Part shown: piece by piece, positions 1 to 10,187 of the stretch
Layout: each line of letters begins with the position of its first letter
How positions within the stretch are numbered: the first letter of the stretch is position 1
From: Actinomycetes bacterium
GTDB taxonomy: Bacteria > Actinomycetota > Acidimicrobiia > Acidimicrobiales > Palsa-688
Assembly (NCBI GenBank): GCA_021811865.1
Contig: JAKAQB010000030.1
Coordinates: 1-39,919, forward strand
DNA length: 39,919 bases
Reading direction: 5' to 3'
Program-made: the position numbers and the translations under genes
Notes under the pieces: model-generated
Told to the model about the DNA's origin: nothing
What the model saw: only the letters and a program-made list of their open reading frames with translations
The model's database searches: none

Positions 1-509
1 CGCGACCCGAGCAAGTCATCGACGCCGTGCGCGCCGTCGTCTCGGGGAGCGTCGTGCTCGGTACGGGGGTCCCGTCGCCGGCGTCGTGCGACCGGCCCGG
101 GGCGCGGGTCCGACCGGAGCCGGCGGGCACCGGTCGGGAGCTGGACGTGATCGGGCTCCTCGTCGACGGCCACACCAACCAGCAGATCGCCGAGCGACTG
201 GGCATCAGCAGGCGCACGGTGGAAGCCCACCTCCAACGCATCTTCGACAAGTTCCCCGCCCGCTCCCGCACCGGAGTCGTCCTCTATGCCCTCCGGCACG
301 GCCTGGTTGCCGGCCCGCTGCCAGCGGAGCCCGAGCCGCAGCCAAGCCCGACGGCAAGACGGTCCCCGTCCGGTCACCGGGCTGCGCCGGCCCGTCCCGT
401 TCCGGGTCCTGCCACCCGTGCCGACCCCCTGCAACCCGTGCCGGCCTCCTTCCACCCGTCCGCGCCCTCCAACCCGTCCCATCGCCTGCAGTCGGTCCAG
501 GCCCCCTGA
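1..509 (+). CDS. NarL/LuxR-family response regulator, C-terminal part (5' truncated by window edge)
   Basis: The reading frame is open from base 3, so the gene starts upstream of the window. The first residues (RPEQVIDAVRAVVSGSVVL) match the linker that follows a receiver domain in NarL-type regulators. A LuxR-type helix-turn-helix follows at about 133-300, with motifs GRELDVIGLLVDGHTNQQIA and ISRRTVEAHLQRIF. It should bind DNA as a transcription regulator; its kinase partner is not visible. After the HTH come about 65 residues rich in Pro, Ala and Ser, encoded by degenerate CCCGT-like repeats, which are unusual for the family. The gene converges on ctaF. The HTH call is secure; the receiver domain is inferred. 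Confidence 0.8.
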   Translation, partial: RPEQVIDAVRAVVSGSVVLGTGVPSPASCDRPGARVRPEPAGTGRELDVIGLLVDGHTNQQIAERLGISRRTVEAHLQRIFDKFPARSRTGVVLYALRHGLVAGPLPAEPEPQPSPTARRSPSGHRAAPARPVPGPATRADPLQPVPASFHPSAPSNPSHRLQSVQAP

Positions 510-547
510 CCCGTCCAGGCTGTGTGCCCGGTCCAGGCCCCCTGACC
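493..547. repeat. 19-bp direct repeat across the regulator stop codon
   Basis: CGGTCCAGGCCCCCTGACC occurs at 493-511 and 529-547, a 36-base period. The first copy includes the TGA stop of the LuxR-type gene. The surrounding 410-600 region is full of degenerate CCCGT and GGTCCGG repeats. The rest of the convergent gap (510-679) holds no gene I can support and no clear hairpin terminator. Confidence 0.75.
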
Positions 548-679
548 GGTCCGGAACCTGCCGTTGGTCCGGCACCTGTCACCTGTCCCAGCTCAGGACG
601 AGCAGGGCACAACTAGTCGCTGCGAGGATCCTGGAGGGGCGGTGCGCGGGGAGCGGGGCCGCTTCCACCCCGGTGGAGG

Positions 680-1168
680 TTACGGTTGGGGCTGGTGGGT
701 GCTCGGCACGCTCATGTGGGCGACGGGCGGGTTGGTCTCGCGCGGGGCGATCGGCATCCCGGGGTCGTCTGGCCCCTCCTCGCGCGCCTCGGCCTCCACC
801 ACGAACCCGATGATCGACCCGAACACCAGGATGAGGCCGAGGACGATGTACCAGGTGCCGTAGGTCAGCCCGACGGCGAGGATGACGGCGCCGAGGCCGA
901 TACCCGCCGGCCACACCGACGCAGACGGGAAGAAGCCGACCTCGCCCTCGCCGTCGCTGATCTCGGCGTCGTCGTTGTCCTCGGGGCGGGGGATGCCCTT
1001 GCGGCGGCGCCACTGCAGGAACAGGTAGGCACCGAGGAGGGCGTAGGCGGCGAAGCTGAAGAGCAGCATCGCTGTGCCGGCGTCCTCGTTGCTGGTGAAC
1101 CAGTAGATGGTGCAGACGATGCCGAGGAAGAGCCCCGCCGCCAGGCAGAGGCGCATCTCGACGCGCAT
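680..1168 (-). CDS. ctaF: cytochrome c oxidase subunit IV (CtaF type)
   Basis: A 162-residue membrane protein with four hydrophobic stretches (roughly residues 5-25, 33-52, 88-106, 110-130) and a charged loop around 55-80. It fits actinobacterial aa3 oxidase subunit IV, a small structural subunit of the terminal oxidase. It begins MRVEMRLCLAAGL; the ATG shares one base with the ctaD stop (TGATG), so the two are translationally coupled. It is the last gene of a ctaC-ctaD-ctaF operon. The C-terminal 40 residues are Pro/Glu-rich and probably cytoplasmic. The family call rests on topology, length and position, since the family is poorly conserved. Confidence 0.82.
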   Translation of the reverse strand: MRVEMRLCLAAGLFLGIVCTIYWFTSNEDAGTAMLLFSFAAYALLGAYLFLQWRRRKGIPRPEDNDDAEISDGEGEVGFFPSASVWPAGIGLGAVILAVGLTYGTWYIVLGLILVFGSIIGFVVEAEAREEGPDDPGMPIAPRETNPPVAHMSVPSTHQPQP

Positions 1169-2844
1169 CAGTGCCCGACCTCGGTGAGCTGGTCCGGGTG
1201 GTTGGCGTCCCAGAGCGGCCGCTCGGAGCGGATGGGCGGCAGTACCTCGAAGTTGTGCTCGGGGGGCGGCGACGACGTCGCCCACTCGAGGGTCTGGCCG
1301 TCCCACGGGTTGTCGCCGGCGATCTTCCCGTTGCGGAGGCTCTTGAAGATGTTGATGACCGTGAAGAGCACGCCTATGCCGAGTATGTACGCCCCGATCG
1401 AGCTCAGCTCGTTGAGGAAGGTCCAGCCGGCGTTGCTGGCGTAGGTGAACACCCGCCGCGGCATGCCCCGCAACCCGAGGTCGTGCATGGGGAAGTAGGT
1501 CAGGTTGGTCCCGATGAACATGATGGCGAAGCTGATCTTGCCCAGCGTCTCGTCGAGCAACCGGCCGGTGTACTTGGGGAACCAGTAGTAGATCGAGGCG
1601 AAGGCGCAGAAGACGGTGGTGCCGACCAGCACGTAGTGGAAGTGGGCCACGAGGAAGTAGGTGTTGTGCAGCTGGAAGTCGAGCGGCGGCTGGGCGAGCA
1701 TCACCCCGGTGATCCCCCCGCAGAGGAAGATCACCAGGAACCCGATGGCGAAGAGCATCGCCGTGTTGAGGGTCAGCACTCCCTGCCACATCGTGCCGAT
1801 CCAGTTGAAGAACTTGATGCCCGTCGGCACGGCGATCAGCAGGGTCATTGCCGCGAAGAACGGGAGCAGCACCGCGCCGGTGGTGTACATGTGGTGGGCC
1901 CAGACCCCCATGGACAGCCCGGCGATGGCCAGCGTGGCGGCGATCATGCCCTTGTAGCCGAACACCGGCTTCTTGGAGAAGGTGGAGATCACCTCGGTGG
2001 CGACGCCGAAGTACGGGAGCGCCAGGATGTACACCTCGGGGTGCCCGAAGAACCAGAAGAGGTCGAGGTACAGGATCGGCTGGCCGCCCCCGTTTGGGTT
2101 GTAGAAGCTGGTGCCGAGGTGCCGGTCGCACCACAGGAGCACCATCGCGGCGGCCAGCACCGGGAAGACGAGCAGCACGAGGAACAGCGTCACCAGCTCG
2201 TTCCACACGAAGATCGGCATCCGGAACATCACCATGCCTGGGGCGCGCAGGGTGAACGTCGTCGTGATCACGTTCACGGCCGTGAAGATGCCGGAGAACC
2301 CGGTGAGGACGATGCCGAGGAGCCACATGTCGACCCCCGGGCCCGGGGAGTGGATCGCCTCACTGAGGGGGGCGTAGCTGAACCAGCCGAACTCGGCGGC
2401 CCCGTCGTTGGTGAGGAAGCTGATCAGCATGAGCAGGAGGCCGCCGAGGTACAGCCAGTAGGAGAGGTTGTTGAACCTCGGGAAGGCCATGTCGGGGGCG
2501 CCGATCTGCAGCGGCAGGATGTAGTTCGCCAGGCCGAAGGCGAAGGGACCGCCGAAGGCGAACAGCATGATCGTCCCGTGCATGGTGGCCAGCTGGTTGT
2601 AGAGGTTGGGACCGATGAAGTTGTTGTTGGGGGCGATCAGCTGGGTGCGCACCATCTCGGCCATGAGACCGGAGACGAGGAAGGCGACGAAGGACGTGAC
2701 CAGGTAGTTGAGGCCGATCTGCTTGTGGTCGGTGCTCGTGATGAACTTGACCCACCCGTGGGGCCGGGGTCCCGGGACGATCTCGGTGATCGGCTCGGCG
2801 ACGATGGCCGCGCCGCCACCCGGCCGTTCCTGAATCAGGGTCAC
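1168..2844 (-). CDS. ctaD: cytochrome c oxidase subunit I
   Basis: A 558-residue haem-copper oxidase catalytic subunit that reduces O2 to water and pumps protons across the membrane. The haem and CuB ligand motifs are present: ATMHGTIM for low-spin haem, WFFGHPEVYILALP with the His-Tyr pair, VWAHHMYTTG for the CuB histidines, and LVAHFHYVLVG for haem a3/a. About twelve transmembrane segments are visible. The GTG start at 2844 overlaps the ctaC stop (GTGA), and the first residues read VTLIQERPGGG. A longer in-frame start exists at 2988 but lies wholly inside ctaC and encodes Arg-rich, shadow-like sequence. The order ctaC-ctaD-ctaF makes a co-transcribed oxidase core; subunit III is not in the window. 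Confidence 0.97.
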   Translation of the reverse strand: MTLIQERPGGGAAIVAEPITEIVPGPRPHGWVKFITSTDHKQIGLNYLVTSFVAFLVSGLMAEMVRTQLIAPNNNFIGPNLYNQLATMHGTIMLFAFGGPFAFGLANYILPLQIGAPDMAFPRFNNLSYWLYLGGLLLMLISFLTNDGAAEFGWFSYAPLSEAIHSPGPGVDMWLLGIVLTGFSGIFTAVNVITTTFTLRAPGMVMFRMPIFVWNELVTLFLVLLVFPVLAAAMVLLWCDRHLGTSFYNPNGGGQPILYLDLFWFFGHPEVYILALPYFGVATEVISTFSKKPVFGYKGMIAATLAIAGLSMGVWAHHMYTTGAVLLPFFAAMTLLIAVPTGIKFFNWIGTMWQGVLTLNTAMLFAIGFLVIFLCGGITGVMLAQPPLDFQLHNTYFLVAHFHYVLVGTTVFCAFASIYYWFPKYTGRLLDETLGKISFAIMFIGTNLTYFPMHDLGLRGMPRRVFTYASNAGWTFLNELSSIGAYILGIGVLFTVINIFKSLRNGKIAGDNPWDGQTLEWATSSPPPEHNFEVLPPIRSERPLWDANHPDQLTEVGH

Positions 2845-3596
2845 GACTTGCTCGCTCCCGCAACGGTGATCGAGTTGGGCTTCTGGGCGCGGTACCAGGC
2901 GTCGAACGCCGCCTTGGGCATCGCCTTCACCTCGAAGCGCATGAAGGCGTGGTAGGTCCCGCAGAGGGTGTTGCACTCGCCGATCCACTCGCCCGTGGTG
3001 GTCACGTTGATGTCCACCGTGTTCTTCACGCCCTGGATGAGGTCGCGCTGGTAGAGGAGCTCCGGCACGTAGAAGGTGTGGATGACGTCAGCGGTCGTCA
3101 GGTCGAGCTGGACGGTCTCGTGGGTCGGCAGGTAGAGGATCGGCAGGGCGCTCTGGTCATTGATGCTGGGCTCGGTCGCGACCGAACCGAGCTCCTGGTG
3201 GCCGTTGGGGTAGGTGAACCGCCAGCCCCACTGGAAGCCCAGCACCCCGATGACGAGCCCCGGGTGCTTGGAGACGTGGGTCATCTTGTTCTCGATGCCG
3301 TACATGTACCCGAAGATCACCGCCACGAGGATGAGGGGGATGATCGTGTAGGTCGCCTCGATCGGGATGTGGTACTGGAACTGGCGGGGCCGCCGGGTGT
3401 CCCCCGGCCGGGCCCGGTACCGCACCACGCACCACACGATCCCGCCGAGGACGATCGCTGCGACCGGCAGCGCGATGTAGTAGTTGAGGGACCACAGGTT
3501 GTGGAGCAGGGGCGAGTAGGTGTCGACACCCCGCCGGGCCCCGAAGTTGGTGGCGAGGAACCCGCTCTGGGCGAAGATCACCGTCCCGAAGATCAA
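2841..3596 (-). CDS. ctaC: cytochrome c oxidase subunit II
   Basis: A 251-residue subunit carrying the CuA electron-entry centre. Two transmembrane helices (about residues 35-58 and 82-100) precede a periplasmic cupredoxin domain. CuA ligands are all visible: H173 in DVIHTFYVPEL, then C208, C212, H216 and M219 in ECNTLCGTYHAFM. It passes electrons from cytochrome c to CtaD. The start is TTG at 3596; an in-frame TAG lies upstream with no ATG or GTG between, so TTG is the first usable start unless translation begins at the GTG at codon 6. No lipobox is seen, unlike many actinobacterial CtaC proteins. First gene of the minus-strand oxidase operon. Confidence 0.95.
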   Translation of the reverse strand: MIFGTVIFAQSGFLATNFGARRGVDTYSPLLHNLWSLNYYIALPVAAIVLGGIVWCVVRYRARPGDTRRPRQFQYHIPIEATYTIIPLILVAVIFGYMYGIENKMTHVSKHPGLVIGVLGFQWGWRFTYPNGHQELGSVATEPSINDQSALPILYLPTHETVQLDLTTADVIHTFYVPELLYQRDLIQGVKNTVDINVTTTGEWIGECNTLCGTYHAFMRFEVKAMPKAAFDAWYRAQKPNSITVAGASKS

Positions 3597-3668
3597 CCTG
3601 CCACCGTCTTGCCGAGGCGCTTCCCGCCTGTGCGCCCGCCTGTGCCCGTCGTCGCGTCCACGGGGCCA

Positions 3669-3699
3669 ACACTAAGACCGGCGTCCGGAGCGCACCAAA
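3669..3699 (-). promoter_or_regulatory. possible ctaC promoter
   Basis: On the minus strand, TTGGTG (3699-3694) and TAGTGT (3674-3669) are separated by 19 bases and end about 72 bases before the ctaC start. The -10 matches TANNNT, but the spacing is long and the -35 weak. No other candidate stands out. Confidence 0.35.
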
Positions 3700-3781
3700 C
3701 CGGCGAGCAGGCCGCCGGATCGTCCGGCGCCGGCCACCGCCTCGGGTTCGCAGCGACCGCAGCCGCGCTCCGCCCTCCCGA

Positions 3782-3810
3782 TTGCCGATCCCCGCCCCAA
3801 GCCCTATGCT
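3782..3810 (+). promoter_or_regulatory. probable rplM-rpsI promoter
   Basis: TTGCCG (3782-3787) and TATGCT (3805-3810) lie exactly 17 bases apart, a good sigma-70/SigA-type arrangement. A roughly 95-base leader follows before the rplM GTG at 3912. No classic ribosomal-protein leader structure was recognised in it. The gap 3597-3911 otherwise holds no gene. Confidence 0.6.
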
Positions 3811-3911
3811 GTCGTGCCGGCCTGCGCTCCCTCGCGGCGGCGGCCCGCCCCAAGCCGCGGGCGCCCGACGTGAGCCCGCCTCCAACCCCTCCCACGTCCC
3901 CGAGGATACCT

Positions 3912-4379
3912 GTGCGTACCTACTCCCCCAAGCCGGCCGACATCGAGCGTGCCTGGTACGAGGTCGACGCCGACGGCGCCGTGCTCGGCCGGCTCGCCTC
4001 CGAGGTCGCCCGGGTGCTTCGCGGCAAGCACAAGCCGATCTTCGCCCCACATGTGGACACCGGCGACCACGTGATCGTCGTCAATGCAGCGAAGGTCCAG
4101 ATGTCCCCGGGGAAGGCCGAGACCAAGCTCGCCTACCGCCACTCCGGCTACCCGGGGGGGCTGCGCAGCCGCACCTACCGGGAGCTGCTCGACACCCGCC
4201 CGGAGGAGGTCGTTCGCCGGGCCGTGAAGGGTATGCTCCCCAAGGGCGCGCTCGGGGCGCAGATGCTCCGCAAGCTCAAGGTGTATGCCGGCCCGACCCA
4301 TCCCCACCAGGCCCAGAGCCCGCAGCCGCTCTCGGTCGACCACTCCGTCCGTCGCCTGTCGCAGGGCCGCTCGGCCTGA
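3912..4379 (+). CDS. rplM: 50S ribosomal protein L13
   Basis: A 155-residue protein starting MRTYSPKPADIERAWYEVDA, with the family motifs VLGRLASEVARVLRGKHKP, DTGDHVIVVNA and GMLPKGALGAQMLRKLKVY. L13 is an early-assembly protein of the large subunit. The GTG start is set by the conserved N-terminus; a long open frame upstream is Arg/His-rich shadow. It is followed 42 bases later by rpsI, the near-universal L13-S9 pair. The last ten or so residues (LSQGRSA end) are a slight extension. Confidence 0.98.
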   Translation: MRTYSPKPADIERAWYEVDADGAVLGRLASEVARVLRGKHKPIFAPHVDTGDHVIVVNAAKVQMSPGKAETKLAYRHSGYPGGLRSRTYRELLDTRPEEVVRRAVKGMLPKGALGAQMLRKLKVYAGPTHPHQAQSPQPLSVDHSVRRLSQGRSA

Positions 4380-4421
4380 GGGCCCGGCGACCAGCGATAC
4401 TCATCAGGAGCCCGCCGCCCC

Positions 4422-4814
4422 GTGCCCAAGCCGCTCGTCCAGTCAACCGGTCGCCGCAAGGCCGCCGTCGCCCGTGTCCGGCTCCGCCCGGGCACCGGTC
4501 GCCTGCTCGTCAACCACCGGCCGCTCGAGGACTACTTCCCATCGGCCACGCACCGGATGATCATCACCGAGCCACTGCGGTTGGTGGGCAAGGAGGAGGC
4601 CTACGACGTCGACGCCACGATGGACGGCGGTGGCGTCTCCGGTCAGGCTGGTGCGCTTCGTCATGGCATCGCCCGGGCACTGGTCGCAGTGGAGCCCGAC
4701 ACCCGGGTGTCCCTCAAGAAGGAAGGCTTCCTCACCCGCGACGCCAGGGAGAAGGAGTCGAAGAAGTATGGCCTGAAGAAGGCCCGCAAGGCGCCGCAGT
4801 ACTCCAAGCGCTGA
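4422..4814 (+). CDS. rpsI: 30S ribosomal protein S9
   Basis: A 130-residue protein with the S9 signatures [17 protein letters not shown] and [19 protein letters not shown], ending in the basic tail [12 protein letters not shown] whose C-terminal Lys-Arg reaches the P-site tRNA anticodon stem. It starts at GTG 4422 with CAGGAG upstream. It follows rplM in the same transcript, and the glmM start lies 16 bases after its stop. Confidence 0.98.
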   Translation: MPKPLVQSTGRRKAAVARVRLRPGTGRLLVNHRPLEDYFPSATHRMIITEPLRLVGKEEAYDVDATMDGGGVSGQAGALRHGIARALVAVEPDTRVSLKKEGFLTRDAREKESKKYGLKKARKAPQYSKR

Positions 4815-4830
4815 AGCGGTTCAAGAAGGC

Positions 4831-6234
4831 GTGACGCTCCGTTTCGGGACCGATGGCGTCCGCGGCGTCGCCAACGCGGAGCTCAGCCCCGAGCTGGTGC
4901 TCGCGCTCGGCCGGGCCGTGGCCCGGGTCCTCGGAGGCCCCCGGATCCTGATAGGGCGCGACACCCGCCGCAGCGGTCCGTTGCTCGGCGCCGCCCTGTC
5001 CGCCGGCATCCTGGCGGAAGGAGTCGACGTCGTCGACCTGGGCGTCGTCCCGACGCCGGCGCTGGCCGCCCGCTCGGCCGACCAGGGAGTACCGGCCGCC
5101 GTCATCTCGGCATCCCACAACCCCTTCCCGGACAACGGCATCAAGCTCTTCGCCGCCGGCGGCCGCAAGCTGGAGGAGGACGCTGAGGCCCGCATCGAGG
5201 CCTTGCTGCACGCGGCCGTGCCGGCGCCCGGGGTTGGCGGCGATGGCTTGCCGGCGCCCGGGGTCGGCGCCGCCGCCGTGCCGGTTGCGGCTGGCAGCCC
5301 GACCGGGGCGGCCGTCGGCGCGCAGACCACCGACACCGGCATCCGCTCCTGGTACCGGGCCCACCTCGTCGGTTGCTTGGAGGGTCGGCGCCTCGACGGT
5401 CTCGCTGTCGTCGTCGACTGTGCCAACGGCGCCGCCTCCGACGTCGCCGAAGACGTCCTCGACGCCGCCGGCGCCCGGGTCCTCGCCGTGCTGGCAGCGG
5501 AGCCGGACGGGACCAACATCAACCGGGGCTGCGGGTCCACCGACCCGTCGCTGCTCGTTGCTGCCGTGCGGGAGTGCGGTGCGGACTTGGGATTGGCCTT
5601 CGACGGGGATGCCGACCGGGTGATCGCCGTCGACAGCACCGGGCGGCTGGTGGATGGCGACCACCTCCTCGCGCTCTTCGCGCTCGACCTGCGACGGCGG
5701 CACCGGCTGGCGGGCGACACCGTGGTGGTGACGGTCATGACCAACCTGGGCTTTCACCGGGCGATGGCGGCCGAGGGGGTCTCGGTGCACACCACCGACG
5801 TCGGTGACCGCAACGTGCTCGTGGCGTTGGAAGCCAACGGCTGGTCACTGGGCGGCGAGCAGTCGGGCCACCTGGTGTTCACGGAGCTGGCGACGACCGG
5901 CGACGGCCTGCTCTCCGGCCTGCTGCTGGCCGACCTCGTCGTGCGGTCGGGACGCCCCCTTTGGGAGCTCGCCGGTGGGATCATGCAGTCCCTGCCCCAG
6001 GTGCTTCGCAACGTCCCCCTACCCGACCGCGGCGGGCTCGCCGCCGCGCCGATGGTCTGGGCGGAGGTGGAGGCGGTACAGCGGGAGTTGGGTGCCGACG
6101 GGCGTGTGCTGCTGCGGCCGAGCGGCACCGAGCCGCTCGTCAGGGTCATGGTGGAGGCGGTCACCATGGCTCGTGCCGCCGACGCCGCCGACCGCCTCGA
6201 GGCCACCGTGCGGAAGTCGTTCCCCCTCGCCTGA
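4831..6234 (+). CDS. glmM: phosphoglucosamine mutase
   Basis: A 467-residue alpha-D-phosphohexomutase that converts glucosamine-6-phosphate to glucosamine-1-phosphate for UDP-GlcNAc and peptidoglycan. It begins MTLRFGTDGVRGVAN. The phosphoserine loop is ISASHNPFPDNGIK, the metal loop LAFDGDADRV, the sugar loop GGEQSGHL and the phosphate-binding loop RPSGTEPLVRVM. Between domains 1 and 2 (about residues 130-160) sits an Ala/Pro/Gly-rich insertion with a repeated PAPGVG, encoded by a 33-base imperfect direct repeat near 5220-5272. GTG start with AAGAAGG upstream. It follows the ribosomal pair, as in many actinobacteria, and supplies the step after the GlmS-like enzyme encoded downstream. Confidence 0.97.
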   Translation: MTLRFGTDGVRGVANAELSPELVLALGRAVARVLGGPRILIGRDTRRSGPLLGAALSAGILAEGVDVVDLGVVPTPALAARSADQGVPAAVISASHNPFPDNGIKLFAAGGRKLEEDAEARIEALLHAAVPAPGVGGDGLPAPGVGAAAVPVAAGSPTGAAVGAQTTDTGIRSWYRAHLVGCLEGRRLDGLAVVVDCANGAASDVAEDVLDAAGARVLAVLAAEPDGTNINRGCGSTDPSLLVAAVRECGADLGLAFDGDADRVIAVDSTGRLVDGDHLLALFALDLRRRHRLAGDTVVVTVMTNLGFHRAMAAEGVSVHTTDVGDRNVLVALEANGWSLGGEQSGHLVFTELATTGDGLLSGLLLADLVVRSGRPLWELAGGIMQSLPQVLRNVPLPDRGGLAAAPMVWAEVEAVQRELGADGRVLLRPSGTEPLVRVMVEAVTMARAADAADRLEATVRKSFPLA

Positions 6235-6301
6235 TCACCTCGTCTCTGCAGGTAGGAGGTTGAGGCGCGGGGCCGGCCGCGGCCGTGTCATGCTGGCCGC
6301 C

Positions 6302-7066
6302 GTGAGAGTCCTGGTCGTGGAGGACGACGACGGCATCGCCGAACCGCTCATGGAGGGGCTGCGCCGGGAAGGCTTCGAGGTCGAACGCGCTTCGACCGGC
6401 GCCGCGGCCCTGGCCGCCACCGACGCCGAGCTGGTGTTGCTCGACCTCGGCCTCCCCGACATCGACGGCTACACCGTCTGCCAGCAGCTGCGGGCCCGTT
6501 CCAAGGTGCCGATCATCGCCGTCACCGCCCGCGGCGCCGAGGTCGATCGCGTGGTGGGGCTGGAGCTCGGGGCTGACGACTACATAGTGAAGCCATTCGG
6601 CTTCAGGGAGCTGGTGGCCCGGATCCGTGCCGTGCTACGGCGCACGGGCGGTGCCCTCGCGCCCGAAGTGCCGCCGGTGCAGCAGCTCGGCCGCCTCGCC
6701 ATCGACCGGCGCACCCGGCGCGTCTACGTGGACGGCGAGGAGATCGCCCTCTCACCCAAGGAGTTCGACCTGCTGTCGCTGCTGGCCGAGGATGCCGGCG
6801 CCGTGGTCAACCGCCAGCAGATCCTCGAAGATGTCTGGGATCCGCACTGGTACGGGCCCACCAAGACGGTGGACGTGCACGTGGCCTCGCTCCGCAAGAA
6901 GCTCGGTCACCCGGAGTGGATCGAGACTGTCCGGAGAGTAGGGCTCCGCCTCGGGCCGACCGACGGCACGGATCGCCCCGCCGCCGCCGCCCCGGCCGCG
7001 GCCCAACCACAACCGCCCGGCGACGCCGATCCGGAGGCCGACGGGGAGGCCGCCGACCGGCCGTGA
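6302..7066 (+). CDS. OmpR/PhoB-family response regulator
   Basis: A 254-residue regulator. The receiver domain starts MRVLVVEDDDGIAEPL, with acidic residues 7-9, the phospho-acceptor Asp48 in LVLLDLGLP and Lys in DDYIVKPFGF. A winged-helix DNA-binding domain follows (about 125-220: LSPKEFDLLSLLAE, TKTVDVHVASLRKKLG). The last 35 residues are Ala/Pro-rich. I chose the GTG at 6302 because it gives the family's usual N-terminus and a possible -10 (CATGCT, 6289-6294) sits 7 bases upstream; an in-frame ATG at 6290 is the alternative. Its stop overlaps the kinase start (GTGA), so it is paired with that kinase. The regulated genes are unknown. Confidence 0.93.
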   Translation: MRVLVVEDDDGIAEPLMEGLRREGFEVERASTGAAALAATDAELVLLDLGLPDIDGYTVCQQLRARSKVPIIAVTARGAEVDRVVGLELGADDYIVKPFGFRELVARIRAVLRRTGGALAPEVPPVQQLGRLAIDRRTRRVYVDGEEIALSPKEFDLLSLLAEDAGAVVNRQQILEDVWDPHWYGPTKTVDVHVASLRKKLGHPEWIETVRRVGLRLGPTDGTDRPAAAAPAAAQPQPPGDADPEADGEAADRP

Positions 7067-8478
7067 CCCGCCGGCTCCTGCTGTCGTACCTGGGCCTGGC
7101 CGTTCTCATTCTCGTCGTCTTGGAGGTGCCGTTCGGGTTCATAGCGGCGCGGCACGAATCCGGCAGCGCCCGGGCCCAGGCGACCCGCGACGCTACCGAG
7201 ATCGCCATCGGAGCCGCCGAGGTGGTGGAGGCGGGGAACCGGGCCGGGTTGCAGGCCCTCGTCGAGGACTACTTCTCGCGCACCGGCGCCGAGGTGGTCG
7301 TCGCCGACGCCGGCGGGCGGGTCATCGCCTCCGACGACCCCGACCGCGACCACGACGCCGACAACCACCGCGCGTTGCTCGCCCAGGCCCTCCGGGGAGG
7401 CACGGTCAGCGCCCTCGTCCAAGAGGAGGGCCGCCCCACCGCCGTGGCGGCCGTGCCGATCGGATCGGCTCTGCGACCGTTCGGCGCCGTGCTCATCAGC
7501 GTCTCCGTCGGCGTCTACACAGACCGGATCCAGGACGTGTGGACGGCGCTCGCCGGCTTCGCCCTCGCCGTGCTCGTGCTGACCACCATCGTCGGCTTGG
7601 CCCTCGCCAGGAGCCTCACCCGGCCGCTGGCCGTGCTGGAGGGGACGGTGGCCCGCTTCGGCGACGGTGACCTGTCGAGCCGGGTCCCGTCCGGCCTCGA
7701 GCCGCAGGAGATGGCCACCCTGGCGGAGTCCTTCAACGACATGGCCCAGCGCCTCGAGGAGCTGATCTCCGCCCAGACCCGCTTCGTGGCCGATGCTTCC
7801 CACCAGCTGCGCTCGCCGCTCACGGCCCTGCGGTTGCGGCTGGAGAACCTCGAGGCGGAGCTCGACGAGCAGACCGGCGAGGCGCTTGCGGCCGCCGGGC
7901 GTGAGGTCCAGCGACTCAGCCGGCTTGTCGACGGCCTGCTCGTGCTGAGCCGAGCCGACAGCACCTTCCCCGAACTGCAGCCGGTCGACGTCGCCCAGGT
8001 GATCACCGAGCGATGCGACGCGTGGTCCGCCCTGGCCGCCGAACGCCGCATCGCCCTCCTGGACCGGATCGCCGACCGCCTGGTGACCGCCGCCCTCCTC
8101 GTCCCCGGCGACCTCGACCAGATGCTCGACAACCTCCTCGCCAACGCCCTCGACGCCGCGCCGGCCGAGACGAGCATCCGGGTGACCCTGGAGCCGGGGG
8201 CCCGGCGCGACCGCCTCGCCCTGCACGTCACCGACGAAGGCCCCGGGATGAGCGAGGAGGAGCGGGCACGCGCCTTCGACCGCTTCTGGCAGGGGCCCGG
8301 GCGCCGCGGGGGCCACAGCGGCCTGGGCCTGGCGATCGTGCGACAGCTCGCCCAGCGCAACGGCGCCGAGGTGCAGCTCCAGGCGGCGCCGTCCGGCGGC
8401 CTCGACGTGGTCGTGATCCTCCGGGCCGCCACCGAGCGGGCGGCGCCCGCCGCCAAGCCGTGGGCCCCCCTCGGCTGA
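7063..8478 (+). CDS. HAMP-domain sensor histidine kinase
   Basis: A 471-residue membrane kinase. Transmembrane helix 1 is at about 6-28, an extracytoplasmic sensor region spans 30-155, and helix 2 is at about 160-182. HAMP follows, then HisKA with the phospho-accepting His247 in FVADASHQLRSPLTALR. The HATPase domain shows the N box (DQMLDNLLANALDAAP), G1 (VTDEGPGMS), F box (FDRFWQG) and G2 (GGHSGLGLAIV). It should phosphorylate the regulator encoded immediately upstream, with which it shares GTGA. The sensor region is not recognised and may be a short mixed alpha/beta PAS-like fold. The signal sensed cannot be told from sequence. Confidence 0.94.
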   Translation: MTRRLLLSYLGLAVLILVVLEVPFGFIAARHESGSARAQATRDATEIAIGAAEVVEAGNRAGLQALVEDYFSRTGAEVVVADAGGRVIASDDPDRDHDADNHRALLAQALRGGTVSALVQEEGRPTAVAAVPIGSALRPFGAVLISVSVGVYTDRIQDVWTALAGFALAVLVLTTIVGLALARSLTRPLAVLEGTVARFGDGDLSSRVPSGLEPQEMATLAESFNDMAQRLEELISAQTRFVADASHQLRSPLTALRLRLENLEAELDEQTGEALAAAGREVQRLSRLVDGLLVLSRADSTFPELQPVDVAQVITERCDAWSALAAERRIALLDRIADRLVTAALLVPGDLDQMLDNLLANALDAAPAETSIRVTLEPGARRDRLALHVTDEGPGMSEEERARAFDRFWQGPGRRGGHSGLGLAIVRQLAQRNGAEVQLQAAPSGGLDVVVILRAATERAAPAAKPWAPLG

Positions 8479-8542
8479 GCGTCGCGCGCGCCGCCGGGCA
8501 GAGCGCGAAGCTACCGGTCGACGCCACACATGGGGGTGAACG

Positions 8543-10159
<1,617 letters not shown>

Positions 10160-10173
10160 CGGGCGAGGGGCCG

Positions 10174-10179
10174 TACCCT
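10174..10179 (+). promoter_or_regulatory. -10 element of a probable leaderless promoter for the GlmS-like gene
   Basis: TACCCT ends 8 bases before the GTG at 10188, so transcription would start at or next to the start codon. No Shine-Dalgarno lies between. The same layout recurs at several other genes in the window. Confidence 0.5.
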
Positions 10180-10187
10180 GGCGTCTC

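Noticed and set aside
1171..2955. 594-codon plus-strand open frame opposite ctaD
   Set aside because: It is the antisense shadow of ctaD/ctaC; its protein is Glu/Gly/His-rich with no domain, while the minus strand encodes complete oxidase subunits.
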